A stretch of 64,000 nt of DNA from Dromaius novaehollandiae (Eukaryota > Chordata > Aves > Casuariiformes > Dromaiidae): NCBI RefSeq assembly GCF_036370855.1, contig NC_088098.1:34785981-34849980 (forward strand). The letters are read 5' to 3'. Below, in pieces: positions 40,132 to 51,600 of the stretch; within the stretch, counting starts at the first letter, position 1, and each line of letters begins with the position of its first letter. The notes beneath the pieces were generated by a model. That model was not told the DNA's origin, did no database searches, and saw only the letters and a program-made list of their open reading frames with translations. A program made the translations under genes and the position numbers.

Positions 40132-41065
40132 GGGTCCTCTGTTTCTCATGCAACAATCTCTAAAGATATCAGGGCAGACCACAAGCTGTATTCGCTGGTT
40201 TGCATTTTTGCGTTAGTGAGGTTTTTGGCAGAAATAAGAAGGTCCTAAAATTTACAGATTGTAAGTGAAAGAGGACATAATCTAAAATCCTTTTGTTTCA
40301 AACATATCTAGTAATTTAATTTTCATTTTTAAAAGTTTTGCAAAAAACTTTTTAACACATTTTCGCTAAACAACAAACAGAAACAAATCTAGAGGGTTTA
40401 TCTTGTTTGATTTTAAGCTTTAATCTTTGTTTCCTGGCAAATCAATAGCAAAATTCCCTTTAATTGAAATGTTACAAATTTAGATACAACATAAATTAAA
40501 TTTATTTATATAGATTCATGCAAATTTAATCTTTATCTATCTTATATTTCCAAATATGAATCTGTTTTTCTAAGTTAAGCAACATTTATTTTGTTACATT
40601 TGATTTAATATTCTTCATTTTTAAACATTAATCCATAAATTAGTTAAACTGTATCACTGTTTTTGTTTTTTAATTATTGATGTTTAGATAATAGAATCTT
40701 GTTTTCCATTTCTTTATTAAAGACTGAATCTTGTACAATGATTATCTCTAATTTTATGTTATCTTGTGTGTATCTTACTGCTGAAACTTTTTTAAAACTT
40801 TTCTCAGCTTCAACAACAGTTGCAGAAATGCAGGCTTTTGTTGTAAGAGTGGTTTTTTGGTATAGGAATAATAAAATTGTTTTCTATGCATTACTAAAAA
40901 TAGAAGCACAATTTCTTTAAGAATGCACAGAAAACAGTTTTTGTCATTTTAAACAAATTCTAACCTAACAAAAAAAGTTATCCCTTTTGGTGCTCCTAAA
41001 GACTACTTTTGGAATTAAAAAAAAAATCCAATTCATTTTTTACCATGTAAAACTGCTGTTTTAAA
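40132..41065. other. Intergenic, very AT-rich, no gene supported
   Basis: Low-GC DNA between the CR1 3' end and the exon-like block. No recognised feature. Confidence 0.7.
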
Positions 41066-41302
41066 TTATTGCACATCATTACATTTGGACAATGAAAACA
41101 AAACAGGCATTTTTACTTGTCTCTGCTCAACTTCACTTTTTGGTTTCCCTGCCGCAGTACCTGACTTGAGATCATCATGTGGAGATTTTAAAATCCAAAT
41201 AAAACAAGAAAATAATACAGAAGCACTCTGTTTCCCCTGGGCTTCTGAAATTTTCATTAAAAATTTCAGCTGATTGAGAAGAGCTTTGTCAAGAACCTCC
41301 AT
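41066..41302 (-). CDS. Exon-like open frame of a possible unrecognised gene
   Basis: On the minus strand an acceptor (TTGTTTTTCAG) precedes 41,302, and the donor at 41,509 in the CpG island would give a 207-base intron. After such splicing, an in-frame TAA in the first exon is followed by an ATG that is the first codon of this exon. The frame then runs 78 codons (starts MEVLDKALLNQLKFLMKISE) to a stop at 41,066-41,068. A donor GTACTG at 41,160 would allow splicing onwards after residue 47. I recognise no homologue or domain. It could be a lineage-specific small protein, a non-coding exon, or chance. Confidence 0.3.
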   Translation of the reverse strand: MEVLDKALLNQLKFLMKISEAQGKQSASVLFSCFIWILKSPHDDLKSGTAAGKPKSEVEQRQVKMPVLFSLSKCNDVQ

Positions 41303-41509
41303 CTGAAAAACAAAACACTAGGTATCAAGAAAGAGTCATGGGTGCCTTTATGCTCTTCTCTGAAAAAGTGACATGCTTAAGAAGAAAAAAAAAAGAATTT
41401 GATTTGGGAAGCATTCCCATACAGTAGCGGCGTTAGTATATTTTTAGAGGATATCTAAATATCAATAGCTATATTAAGCGATTTTGCACTTTTAAACGAC
41501 ACTCCTTAC

Positions 41510-41780
41510 TGGCGCAAAACTATCTTAAAGCCACTCCGGCCGCCGGGAAAGCGGCGCCCGACAAGCGCTGCCGCCGCCGGCACGAAGCCCGCGCAGCGCC
41601 CCGCGGGGGGGGGCGCCCGGCGCCCGGCCCTCCCTGCAGCTAGCGAGCGCGCTGCGCGGAAGCCGAGACGGTTTTTAAATGCAAGGAGAGTTTCTGGAGC
41701 AGCGCAGGAGGGGTTTCTCGCGATGATACCCGACCTGAGAAAGCCGCAGTAACAACAACACGGTAGTGTTAGTAACACCG
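41510..41780 (-). other. Possible first exon of the leftward transcript, upstream limit unknown
   Basis: CpG-island sequence ending at the donor GTAAGG (intron from 41,509). It has an open frame of 90 codons on the minus strand from 41,778, mostly Ala/Arg/Gly from GC-rich DNA, which I do not take as protein evidence. If the downstream exon is real, this would be mainly 5' UTR. Confidence 0.3.
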
Positions 41781-41887
41781 TGCCGGAGGGGTCCGCGCGT
41801 GCCGCCCCCGCGGGCGGCGCCTGGCCAGGGAGGCCAGCGACGCGCTGGGGGCATCTGCTAGGAGCTAGACAGAAAGCTGCTTTTCCA

Positions 41888-41888
<1 letters not shown>

Positions 41889-41918
<30 letters not shown>
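41889..41918 (+). repeat. Poly(G) run, 30 bases
   Basis: Thirty consecutive G on the plus strand at the edge of a CpG island, flanked by CCAC and AAAG. Long enough for several G-quadruplex registers; its length may be variable or partly a sequencing/assembly estimate. Confidence 0.9.
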
Positions 41919-41919
<1 letters not shown>

Positions 41920-42183
41920 AAGATTTCTTCCCGCTCTAGTCTAGCAGGGGGTGAAGTTCTGGAGAGGAGCTCTGCTACCACGGGTTAAGAAAACGTGCAT
42001 CGGTTGCTAGCATCATACTGGTTAGCTCAGGGAGCAGGGCTGAAAAAAGTCTTTATAGCAATCATTCTGAAACACTGGATGCTTTAAGGGCTTAGCAGAT
42101 TAGTATTCATTTTAAACATCAAGTAAAATAATAAAAATAAGAAATGTCTTTAAAAGAGATGGATAAAACTGTAGGTTCATACA

Positions 42184-42213
42184 TATGTGTGTGTATGTAT
42201 GTATGTACACACA
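42184..42213 (+). repeat. TG/TATG microsatellite
   Basis: Short compound repeat of TG, then TATG units, then ACAC. Confidence 0.8.
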
Positions 42214-43471
42214 CCATATCCTACATTGGAGCAATGGTTCCTAAAGTTCTTGGGTCAACAGGACAACCTGTAATCTTCCCCAGGGATCGTCTTACACCCT
42301 TGTCTTATACTCAAGGAATTTATAAATTTTACTGTTCAACACGGTGGTCTTCAAGGCTATGATGAGCAGTCCAGGCAGCTACTTGAGTAAGGACATGGTT
42401 TCGCAGCAGTTGATCTAGAATAAGCTTGTATAATCCTGTGCCATTTTCACAAAAATTAATATGAGCCTAAGAACATTTAGCACAGAAAAAGATAACCAAA
42501 GGGTGAGAGGGCACTAGGTTGGGACTTGGGGGGGGAGGGGGGGCAGTTTGCAACTCCATGACCAGCTTCCTCTATAACCTGGTGCACTCTTTTCTCCAGT
42601 TCCCTGCTGTGTGTCCTCTGACGTTTCCACCCTCCATGGGTAGCATGAAGTCAAGAAAAAGAAAGGTATCGAGGCATTCCTAATTATTCTTAACTGCCTC
42701 TCATGAGCACTTTATGCTTAAACATCTTTTAGTATATAGTCTGCATGAACTAACTTGAATTTTGCACTAGCAGTAGTGATCATGACCTAAACTTGAGACG
42801 GTATGAGCAAGTTGTTGTTGATACACAGCCTTCCCTCTAAAACGTCATATAATCCTTCATATTCACTTGTGAGACAAACTGGCTCTCATCCACTCTGTGG
42901 TGATTTCTCTTGCATTTTGCAGAAGCAATACTGACGGAAATAAACAGTAATGCTTATAGTGCTAGGCAATCAATAGATCTAAAAAGTTCTTGTTTTGTAC
43001 AAGGTATGTTCCACTTTGCCATAGCAAAGTTTACAGAATGTCTGTTGTCTCAGTAACTTAAAGACTCAAGGTAGCATGGAACATCTGTTGCACCTATACA
43101 TTATGAATTTAGCAACTTTCAAAACAGACCTTACGCACATTCAGTATACCAGCTACAGATTTGTGATGGAGGGGTTAGCCGGATAGGTTGAATGAGCAGT
43201 GCTGAAACACAAAATGTCCTTTTGCTTTCTGAAATACTGTCCCAAAAGCAAAATTTCTGGTTAAAGGAAGTAGTTTAAAAATGCTGTAAAATCTACATAC
43301 ACACTTCAGTGGCCTTGCAAGAAAATTAACTGCAATTAGAAAGAAAAGATGAAAAATAAATTTAGCAAACCAGAATGTAATTCATAATCTTCATAATCTC
43401 CTGAACGGTTGACTAGATTGCAATTAGAGGACAAGAAGTCACTGATTGTTTGCTCTCAATATATACACAAA

Positions 43472-43531
43472 CCCTTGATGAACAATCCTCCTCTTGCAAC
43501 CTTGCACGAGGCCCTTGATGAACAGTCCTCC
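43472..43531 (+). repeat. 20-base direct repeat, period 40
   Basis: CCCTTGATGAACARTCCTCC occurs at 43,472-43,491 and again at 43,512-43,531 with one difference (A/G). Confidence 0.85.
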
Positions 43532-43839
43532 ACCTCCATACTGTGCACTGTCCCTAACATTTCAGACCTTTTATATCTATATATGGGAGTCAAAATTTAG
43601 AGATCTGTGAGAGTGACATTAAAGGGAATGGGAAGGGGGAGCAGTGCAAAAGTCATCCTCTTCCCGTTCTGTCTTTTCCTTCCCTTTGAGTACTGTTGCT
43701 GTTGACAAGGGCAAATTGAAATCAGAACAATGAAGGAGCATTGGGAGGAAAGGAGTGCGGCAGAAAGAGGGGAATTGTCACAACTGTGCAGTGTTTACTG
43801 AAATTAAGAAAGTTGTCAGTTCTCTCACTTTTCTCTCTC

Positions 43840-43860
43840 AGAGAGAGAGAGAGAGAGAGA
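43840..43860 (+). repeat. (GA)n microsatellite
   Basis: About ten GA units directly preceded by a TCTCTC-rich stretch (43,820-43,838), so the block can fold into a hairpin or an intramolecular triplex. Confidence 0.9.
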
Positions 43861-46800
43861 TTCCCAGTGTCTGTTTCTCCCAAAGCTGTAAATAATTAAT
43901 TGGACAGGATCATGTGGCTGAAGGGAGGGGGAAGAGTTGAAGAGCAGAAGAGCCTTTCTTTGCAGCACTGAGCTATCAGATGGCTCAGTCTTCCCCTGGA
44001 ACCTCACCCTTAGGTTAGTTTAAATTGATGGCAAAACCCTGGCCTCAGCTGAAAAGAGCAATTTACAGCTATTGTTTGAGCTTCTAATCATTCCTGCAAC
44101 TGCTGTAACTGAATTAAGATGTTGCCACTTGGAAGAACAGATTGCTTTTCACCCTTCAGATTTCTGCAACACTAAGACTGTGGTTCTATAATCTTCAACA
44201 CCAGATAAGTTCAAACTACAAATCTTATACAGATCAGACATCCAAATTCCATCAAATTCAGTAGAACCCATGAGACAGTTTAGGCTGCAGGAGGAAAAGT
44301 TAACAGGCACTACAATATCTGGACTAAAAGCTAGAAAAAGGCAGCCTACTTTTGTTAAAAAAAAAAAAAGTGAGCATTTATCAGAGCAGCATTTTGCATC
44401 ATGTGACCATTACATTTTTCTTCCAATACTAGACACCCCAAAAACATATTTGTATTGTATTATAAAACTTAAGTTTCAGCCACAGATAAAGCTACAGATG
44501 AAGGGAAAAAATCCATTGAAGACTGTAGCTGATGGCATGCACAAAAAAACAAGCACGAAAAGGACTGTAGGAAAGAGCACTGACCTCAACAATTCTTTTA
44601 TTATAACCTCCCTTACAAAACTTTCAACTCTAAACAGGCAGTAAACCTTCAAAACCACCATGCAATGCATTCTTTCTCCACCTAATCTCCAGAACCTCTC
44701 TGTCTTCAAAATGCTGTATTGTGTGGCGGCTGCAATAAGAGACATTACTGCAATAGGAGAAAAGGTGGCACGTGAGAACGTAGCTCAACATGCAGTTCCT
44801 TGTACGGCAGTTCTCTCTCTGCAGTCCCACCCTCACCAGCCATTTGTTCCCAGTCTCTATTGCCTCCTACTGACAAGGCTTTTTGTACAGCAAGGCCGTG
44901 AAGTGATGCAGCTGAAAAAAGTGGGGGAAAAGAGCAGTATTTTCAGTGTAATTCAGCTAGATTAGTTCCTCTATCCCCTTGACTATACCATGCAGGAAAG
45001 GAGGTGTCACAGAGCGGGAATGAGTTAACAGAAAAGCCCAGGAACTGCACTAACAACACTACCGCTCACACAATGTGAGGCATCTAAAATAACTCACTTA
45101 AAAACCAAGCCCCGTTTACTGTGTCAAAAAATACAGACGATGTCTTGTCAGGAAACTGTCAACAATCTGTGGAACATTTAGAAATTGCTAATGCAGTTTT
45201 TATACTGTATACACATACACATCTTATTCAGATAAACATTTCCAAAAAAATGTCAATATTTAACTCTTTTAGTTCTGGCATTTGCACGTGCAGTTCAAAA
45301 CTGCCTACAGTATTCCCCCTGCCTTTCCTAGCTCCATGAAAGACAGTTACCACAGCACATAGCAAGTAGGTGCCAGTTACAGTAGAAGGAAGTTTTAACA
45401 AAGCAGTTCCATAATAGTGCAGATAGGGACCATAAAAAACCCTCTGCCAATGCCATTTGAATAAAGTCAAAAAAATATGTAAATAAATCTGTTTAATTAC
45501 TTGCAACTTTTTTTGCTCCCAGTCACAGGAGCTGTAAGTTTTCTTGAAAACAACAAATTATGATATAATTAGAATGCTGTTTAGCAGATCAGTTACTTTT
45601 CAGAAAAAACCCTGTAAGCACTTTTAAAACATGCATTTAAAACAGCTAAAACCTCACATATTTAAATTTTGCTGCTGTTATAAAGAAATATGGATTATAT
45701 TTTTTCATTAATTGATTAAACAGAACAGACTCAGCACTACAAAAAGCATGCTTAACAACTACTAAATATTTGACATTTATGTTCAAAAATGTAACTGCTC
45801 AGAGAAGATTCCAAAGCAAATTCCAGAAAAGTTACAATATTCATACATATGCTGAAATCCTAGAAGGGAAAATTTCCCTGCTGTATCTCACCCAGCCTCT
45901 GAAGATACATCCATGCTGCATATTTAGCCAGGTTCCCGTTGTTCTGTCCACAGCGAGCCTTCGGCCTGGATTACAGATCCCACCCCGCTGGGCTCGGAGA
46001 ACCCTCCCTGGCCCATAGAGACGTCTGCCTCATAAAGTGAGCTCTGATTTCAACCTCTGAGAAGAGCAAAGCTACTAGACTAGTAGCTATCTCTCAGTAA
46101 AGACTGGGTTTATTGCTTTCTTAACCTCTGCTTCAGTTCAAAATCAAACAGGATGTCTTAAAATATCTGTAGTTTAAGTGAACCTGTTTGACTTATCCTG
46201 GACACACCTAGTACTGTTTCAGCGGGTAGGAAGCAACTGCTAAATAAAAGAGTGCATGGTCTGTTGTCTCTGAGATTCAAATCCCTAATCTGGTCACAAA
46301 GTAGCAGATTAGTAAATCTGTGCAACAAAGCTCAGTGATAGATCATAAAAGCAGAAATTAAAAAGTATTCAGTTGCCCGGATCATTTTCTCTTTTAGTGG
46401 GAAGAGCAGAGGCAGAACTGGAACAACTCCAGAGAGGAGAGGATAAGGCAAGTACAGCAGTGCAGGGCTTGATTAAGATTAGGCACAGAGTATGGCTGTG
46501 CACCTAAAGAAAGTTAAATGGCTAGAGAAGATTACTGTTTTTCACACAGTATGTCTATTCTAAGCAGTTTCTTCTTCCTCAAGAAAAAAAAATGACTGAG
46601 AAGCTGTACATTTAACGGAGCATCAAACCGACAGTTTGATTATCTCCTCAGGAAAAGCTGTTTGCTTTCCCACAGGCTGTTGCTTGGAAGTAACCTGATT
46701 TACAAACAAAGATGTCAAAATAGCACTGTACTCACTCCACAGGAAAAAACAAATTGTTAGCACTTATTCCTAAGAAGCTCTGCTCCGCAACTCCCAAAAG

Positions 46801-48472
46801 CACTGCACATACATTAAGCAAAATACAGCCTACTGCATTAAAATAGTAAAGAAATACAAACTGACTATTTATTCCATTCAATTGCTGGGTAAAAATAGAT
46901 TATGAACCTTAAATGAACATCTTCCTCCATATTAATCAATTTTAAAGCAGTATTAACCTAAATGCTAACATTTCATATCTGATACTGAAATCTAGACATA
47001 TTTATCCTAACAAAAAAAAAAAAAAAGGACCACAAGGAGCATCTTCTATTTTTAGCAAGAGTATTATCAACCTGATGGAAATACTTTTAAGGTACAAATA
47101 TAAGTTGTTAATGGCACACAATTTAGTAAATTTTAATCTATACATCTTACCAAGTCTCGTTAACTATCAATGTATGTGAAAACAGAAGAATCCTTTCCCC
47201 AACACTCAATAATTAAAAAGACCTATTTTTCCAGAAAAAGTAAATTTTCTATCAGGTTGATTTCTTTCTAGTGTTTTTTAGCACAGTATAAGACAGTGTA
47301 ATTGTTTTTAAAAGGCTAAATCCAATTTCCTATGTCCAAGTTATCACGACAAACATATCACAATTTCTGTGCAATTACAGAAGGCAGATCCCATTCTTGG
47401 ACAAAGTTGTACATAGGTAATGCTCTGTATCGATTAAGGAACCTTCAATAGGCAACACACTACAGGACTGGTACTGTAATTATTTCCATCCTTGAAATGA
47501 GAGACATTTTAAAAACACTGGCTTTCAGGGTAACTAATTCTTGGATCTGTCATCACATGTTACTGCCAAGTAATATGCAACCAACTGTAGCTAATCACAT
47601 ATAAATGGCATCTGTTATGCAATCATGCAATATTTTATCCCATGTCCACATCGTAAAACATGATAGATGAGTACCAGCTTAAGAGGAATATAAGGCTACT
47701 GAAAACACACATGGAAAAATAAATTCTCATTTACTTTACAGAAGTTTGGAAAAGGTTTTAGACAAAATTTACCTTTTACAATCTGTGCACTTGCATACTG
47801 TCAGATGGATAACAAAAGATCAGACCATTTTTTACTTTCAACTGTTCAGTTCCTATGATATTTCAGTTGCAAATAGTAGCAAAAACATCTTTGTTTAAAC
47901 AGCCTTCTCTGAGAATTAAAAAAACCCGAAAATCGTGCTGGCACTTCTGACACTTTGTCTTTAGTTTTACAGAAAGAAAATTTCATGAAGCCTTGGTTTT
48001 GATTTCAGTGTATGATCTCTTCTAAGTTACATGTTAAGAGTCTGTTTTCATTAATTACCAGATGTTAAAAGCAACACAGATCAGCACAACAAAAGTCATT
48101 TTACAGAAGACTAAGGGATGCAGCCAGTTTACAGAATCCTGGGGTAAAATTACTAAAAGATAAGTTACATTAACAAAGACTACAGTGCAAAGACCATTTA
48201 CAGCTTCATTATTTTTATGATTTCCTCAGCATTTTGAGTTTCCACATTATAAAAGATGAAGACCCTCCCCGCTCAAGAAAGCAGATAACCACAGATCTGT
48301 TCAAAGGCACTCAGCTTTTTTTTTTTTTTTTTAATTAGCCAGATATCAAGTTGATATTGCTTTCATCATTTGATGGCCTAATAGTCTCTTCAAAAGTTCA
48401 GGCAACACAACGATAAATTATACTCGGTGGCCAAGCCCGCCCCCCCCCCAAATCATGTACTTATTTGGGATC

Positions 48473-48478
48473 TTTATT
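48473..48478 (-). terminator. LLPH: Poly(A) signal AATAAA downstream of LLPH
   Basis: AATAAA on the minus strand lies 42 bases past the LLPH stop, implying a very short 3' UTR if used. More distal signals to the left could give longer forms. Confidence 0.6.
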
Positions 48479-48519
48479 TTGTAATTAAAATATTCACCAT
48501 TTTACAAAATTTCTTGAGT

Positions 48520-48683
48520 CTACCAGGCTAAGCCTTTGGCCAACTTTGCCTTTTTTTTCCCTTTAACACGCTGCGCCTTGAGCTTCTTTTTCTGCCTGGA
48601 ATTCATCCATATTGGGTATTGTCCATGCTGGTCTAGAAGAGTTTTTTTGTTTCTTTTATTATCTGTGTCCATTTTGCAGTCAT
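48520..48683 (-). CDS. LLPH: LLPH exon 3 (terminal coding exon)
   Basis: The acceptor TTTTCAG precedes 48,683. The exon supplies two bases of the split Asp61 codon, then residues 62-114 and a TAG stop at 48,522-48,520. It holds the most conserved part of the family ([14 protein letters not shown]) and the Lys-rich C-terminus. Open frame extends upstream of the acceptor to an ATG at 48,720, but that stretch is the intron end. Confidence 0.93.
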
Positions 48684-51600
48684 CTGAAAATGAAAGGTAT
48701 TTATAGTCAGTAAAATACATGAATCAGCTTCATAGAAGCTATTTTATTACTAGATTCACAAGCATGATAAAAATATCTCTACACACAACACTATTTGTAC
48801 AGAAAGAGCTGAAGGCTTTATACATCAAAAGTGCTTTCCAAAACAATACAACTGCAACCAGGAACTTCAACAGCTGATAGTAAATTTGAAGAATTTCCCC
48901 TAAAGGCCCATGTCTGGGCAAAGCACCTTATCCTTCAGTCTGCCATCTGTTCCAGTACTGTGTGTCTAAAAACATTGTGTGTGGTCTCCATCAAAAGCTG
49001 CAACCATACAGGAAGCCATAAGCTTACTGAAACATATATACAATTAAACACTTTTTACGATGTAATGTTTAAGATCCAAGAAAGTTCTGAAAAAAATGTA
49101 TTAATTTGAGCGGGAGATGAAGACAGGTAAGGAGGAGAATAGAGAGAAAAGCTGAAATACAATGATGGTATAAAGCATGAGCCAGTGATGCTACATTTGT
49201 CTCAAATAAGCAAGCACAAAGTCAAGTCTAACTAGAGGTAGAAAGAGAGGTTTGATCTCTAGGATCAGGAAGACTACATGTGATATGGTCACTCCTGAGA
49301 ATGCTGTTCCCAGCTTGCTAAAACCACATGAACTGCATCTTTCAGTGAAACAAGGCTACAAGGGGAAAATCTTGTTCCTAAGTATAGAGTTGAACTGTAC
49401 TCTACTATTTCATTTCAAACTTGCTTCCAGACCTTCCATATGCAACCTCAAAAGCTCCACCATGAACTTTTACAGAGAGAAAAAAAACCAAGACTTTCTG
49501 TTACGCCTATCTGATGTTGGAAGACGAAATTCATCAGGGTAACAACGCGCAGCCAACATGCTGTTTCAATAGAGGAAGCATGTCAGTATAAAGTGGATCA
49601 TGCAGGCAGCCTAGAGGAATCTGCACCCCAGGGGTGTGCTTAGGGAGCCCTAACGCTGAGATACAAATACTTCTAGTCAGCAGAGAATCAGCACAGGGAC
49701 CTATTGCTGGCTGGCACAACCAAAGGCCAATCTGGCAAGGGATACGCAGCAAGAGTCCCCGTTCCAGAGACCTCCTGAAACATCAGAGAAACACGACATG
49801 AGGCCTTCTTAATAGTGTTGTTTTCCAAATGTCATAGAAGGAGAGATGGCTTGCCCCAGACCAAAGTGCCAGATGTTGGGAGCAGGGCTAACTCAGAAAG
49901 GAGAGGGAAGTTTGAGTAGATGCGGAGAATGCAGAAACAGGCAGTGAGAACTGCTATGCTCATATAAAGTGCAATTAGCTGGCAGTTCAGAGCTAAACTA
50001 TCACACTTCTTTCTCTAGTAAGAGTACCTAAAAGAAAGGATCCATGGTACCAAGCAGTGTGAATAACAAGCATCAGCATGAGTTACACCATGCAAAAATC
50101 TGTTGAATGTAAAGCAAAAAATAAGCCATCTCTCACTCTTATCCAAATTGAGACTTCCCAAACAAAGCAACAATCAACAAAAAAAAGGTCTATAGTAATG
50201 AACCAGGTTGTATAAATATTGGTTTGTTTGAGATCCTTTTGCCTTCAATCAATTAATTCATAACTTTATGTATGGTTAGTGTGGTAGTCAAGGATTTCTG
50301 TCAAAGTCAGCCTTTTCCTAAATATAAAACAGATATGAAAAAAACTACCGTCAACAACAACCCCCCCACACACATACACAACCTTAAATGCCCTATATAA
50401 GCTTCTTCTCTGGGTTCCTGTCCTATCATATGAGCACAGTTAAACTCTTAGGGGAACTGGCTTTTGATTGCAAACAAATATATCCACAATACACATCAGC
50501 TGCAACATTAACCAGACAAAGAAATACTCTTGAACAAAGAGTATCACTGTTTACATAGTGCAACTTTTTCACCATACTTTGCAATCTCAAGGATGCTGCA
50601 GAAATCAGGAGCAGGAAAAAACCTACTGAACAGAATGGAGGTCCAACCACATGAAGAAAACATATCAAAGGGGTGAAAGAAAGAGAAAGGGACAAAAAAA
50701 AGCTATAGAAGCAGGTACTAGTAATGGATTCAGCTATGATTATCTTCAAAGATATCTGCATGCCCACAAAGTTTTAAAAACAGCTGCTAAACTGTTTTTG
50801 ACTGAAGGCCAGCCAGATCTTCCACCATTTTTTCTAATAACTTAAACCGAAAAAAATTATGTGGTGAGAAATATCCTGAAGTAACACAGGAAAATATCCC
50901 TAATGCACCTATATACTTTCTTAGGCTGGCAAAATATTCACCTATCAAGTATCTACCTGGACAAGTCTTTTCATATACTTTGGTCCTTCATAACATTTTG
51001 TAACAATGTAAATTTCCTTTTATCCAGAAAAAAGGATACCTCTCAAAGAGGACACTGCTCTTTATAAAATGTAGGAGTGTAATATTTTTGAGGCTGCTAA
51101 CCCTCTACAAAGGCTGGGTGAAATTAGGTGAAATTGGCCATTGTGTACAAAAGTTACCAGCAGACATGGCAGGGGGTATAGGAATAATAAATAGACAGAC
51201 ATTTCCTTCAGAAACTGGGTTTAAAGATGAAGGTATTTCTTCCAGCTTCAGCATAAGTATCAAAAAGCTGATAATGTTCCAAAACATTTTGGAACTCCAT
51301 TTGAAACAATCCTGTAAAGAACAACTTTTACATCTGGTTTACAAGACAAACCAGAACCGCAGTCTTCTATTTCCACATCCAATATAATTTACAGGCTCTT
51401 CTATTCAACCTCACATTCCCCTAGCTTTCCCAATTCCTGAACCACTGACAAAATTGGCTGCAAGACTGATAGTCATTACTAGCATTATTTCAAATCCTTG
51501 CTGAGACAATTCAACTAGTGTCTCAACAGACCTCTGCATCCCACATAAAAAGCTTAAATCAGCAACATCACAACAGCATAAGTGGCATAAGCTGGAGGAG

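Larger units (their letters stand above)
41500..41930. promoter_or_regulatory. CpG island not belonging to LLPH or TMBIM4
   Basis: A sharp GC- and CpG-rich block inside AT-rich DNA, about 7 kb beyond the LLPH 3' end. It ends on the right in a 30-base G run. On its left edge, minus strand, there is a consensus donor at 41,509 (CCA then GTAAGG). It looks like a promoter of a leftward transcript, or of a divergent non-coding RNA. No known promoter of the HMGA2-LLPH region is recognised here. Confidence 0.7.
41931..48472. other. Intergenic between the orphan CpG island and the LLPH 3' end
   Basis: No recognised exon. Contains a G-rich stretch at 42,525-42,544, the 40-base-period direct repeat, the (GA)n tract, a poly(A) near 47,012-47,026 and a T16 run near 48,317-48,332. 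Longer LLPH 3' UTR forms could extend into its right part. Confidence 0.65.

Noticed and set aside
1-41000. Search for HMGA2 exons (AT-hook or acidic tail) and let-7 site cluster of its 3' UTR
   Set aside because: No AT-hook or acidic-tail coding was found, and only scattered single matches to TACCTCA (for example near 1,239, 16,875 and 23,850), so HMGA2 itself is not in the window.
42525-42544. G-rich stretch as a promoter quadruplex
   Set aside because: Quadruplex-capable, but no CpG island, exon or start site is nearby, so no role can be supported.
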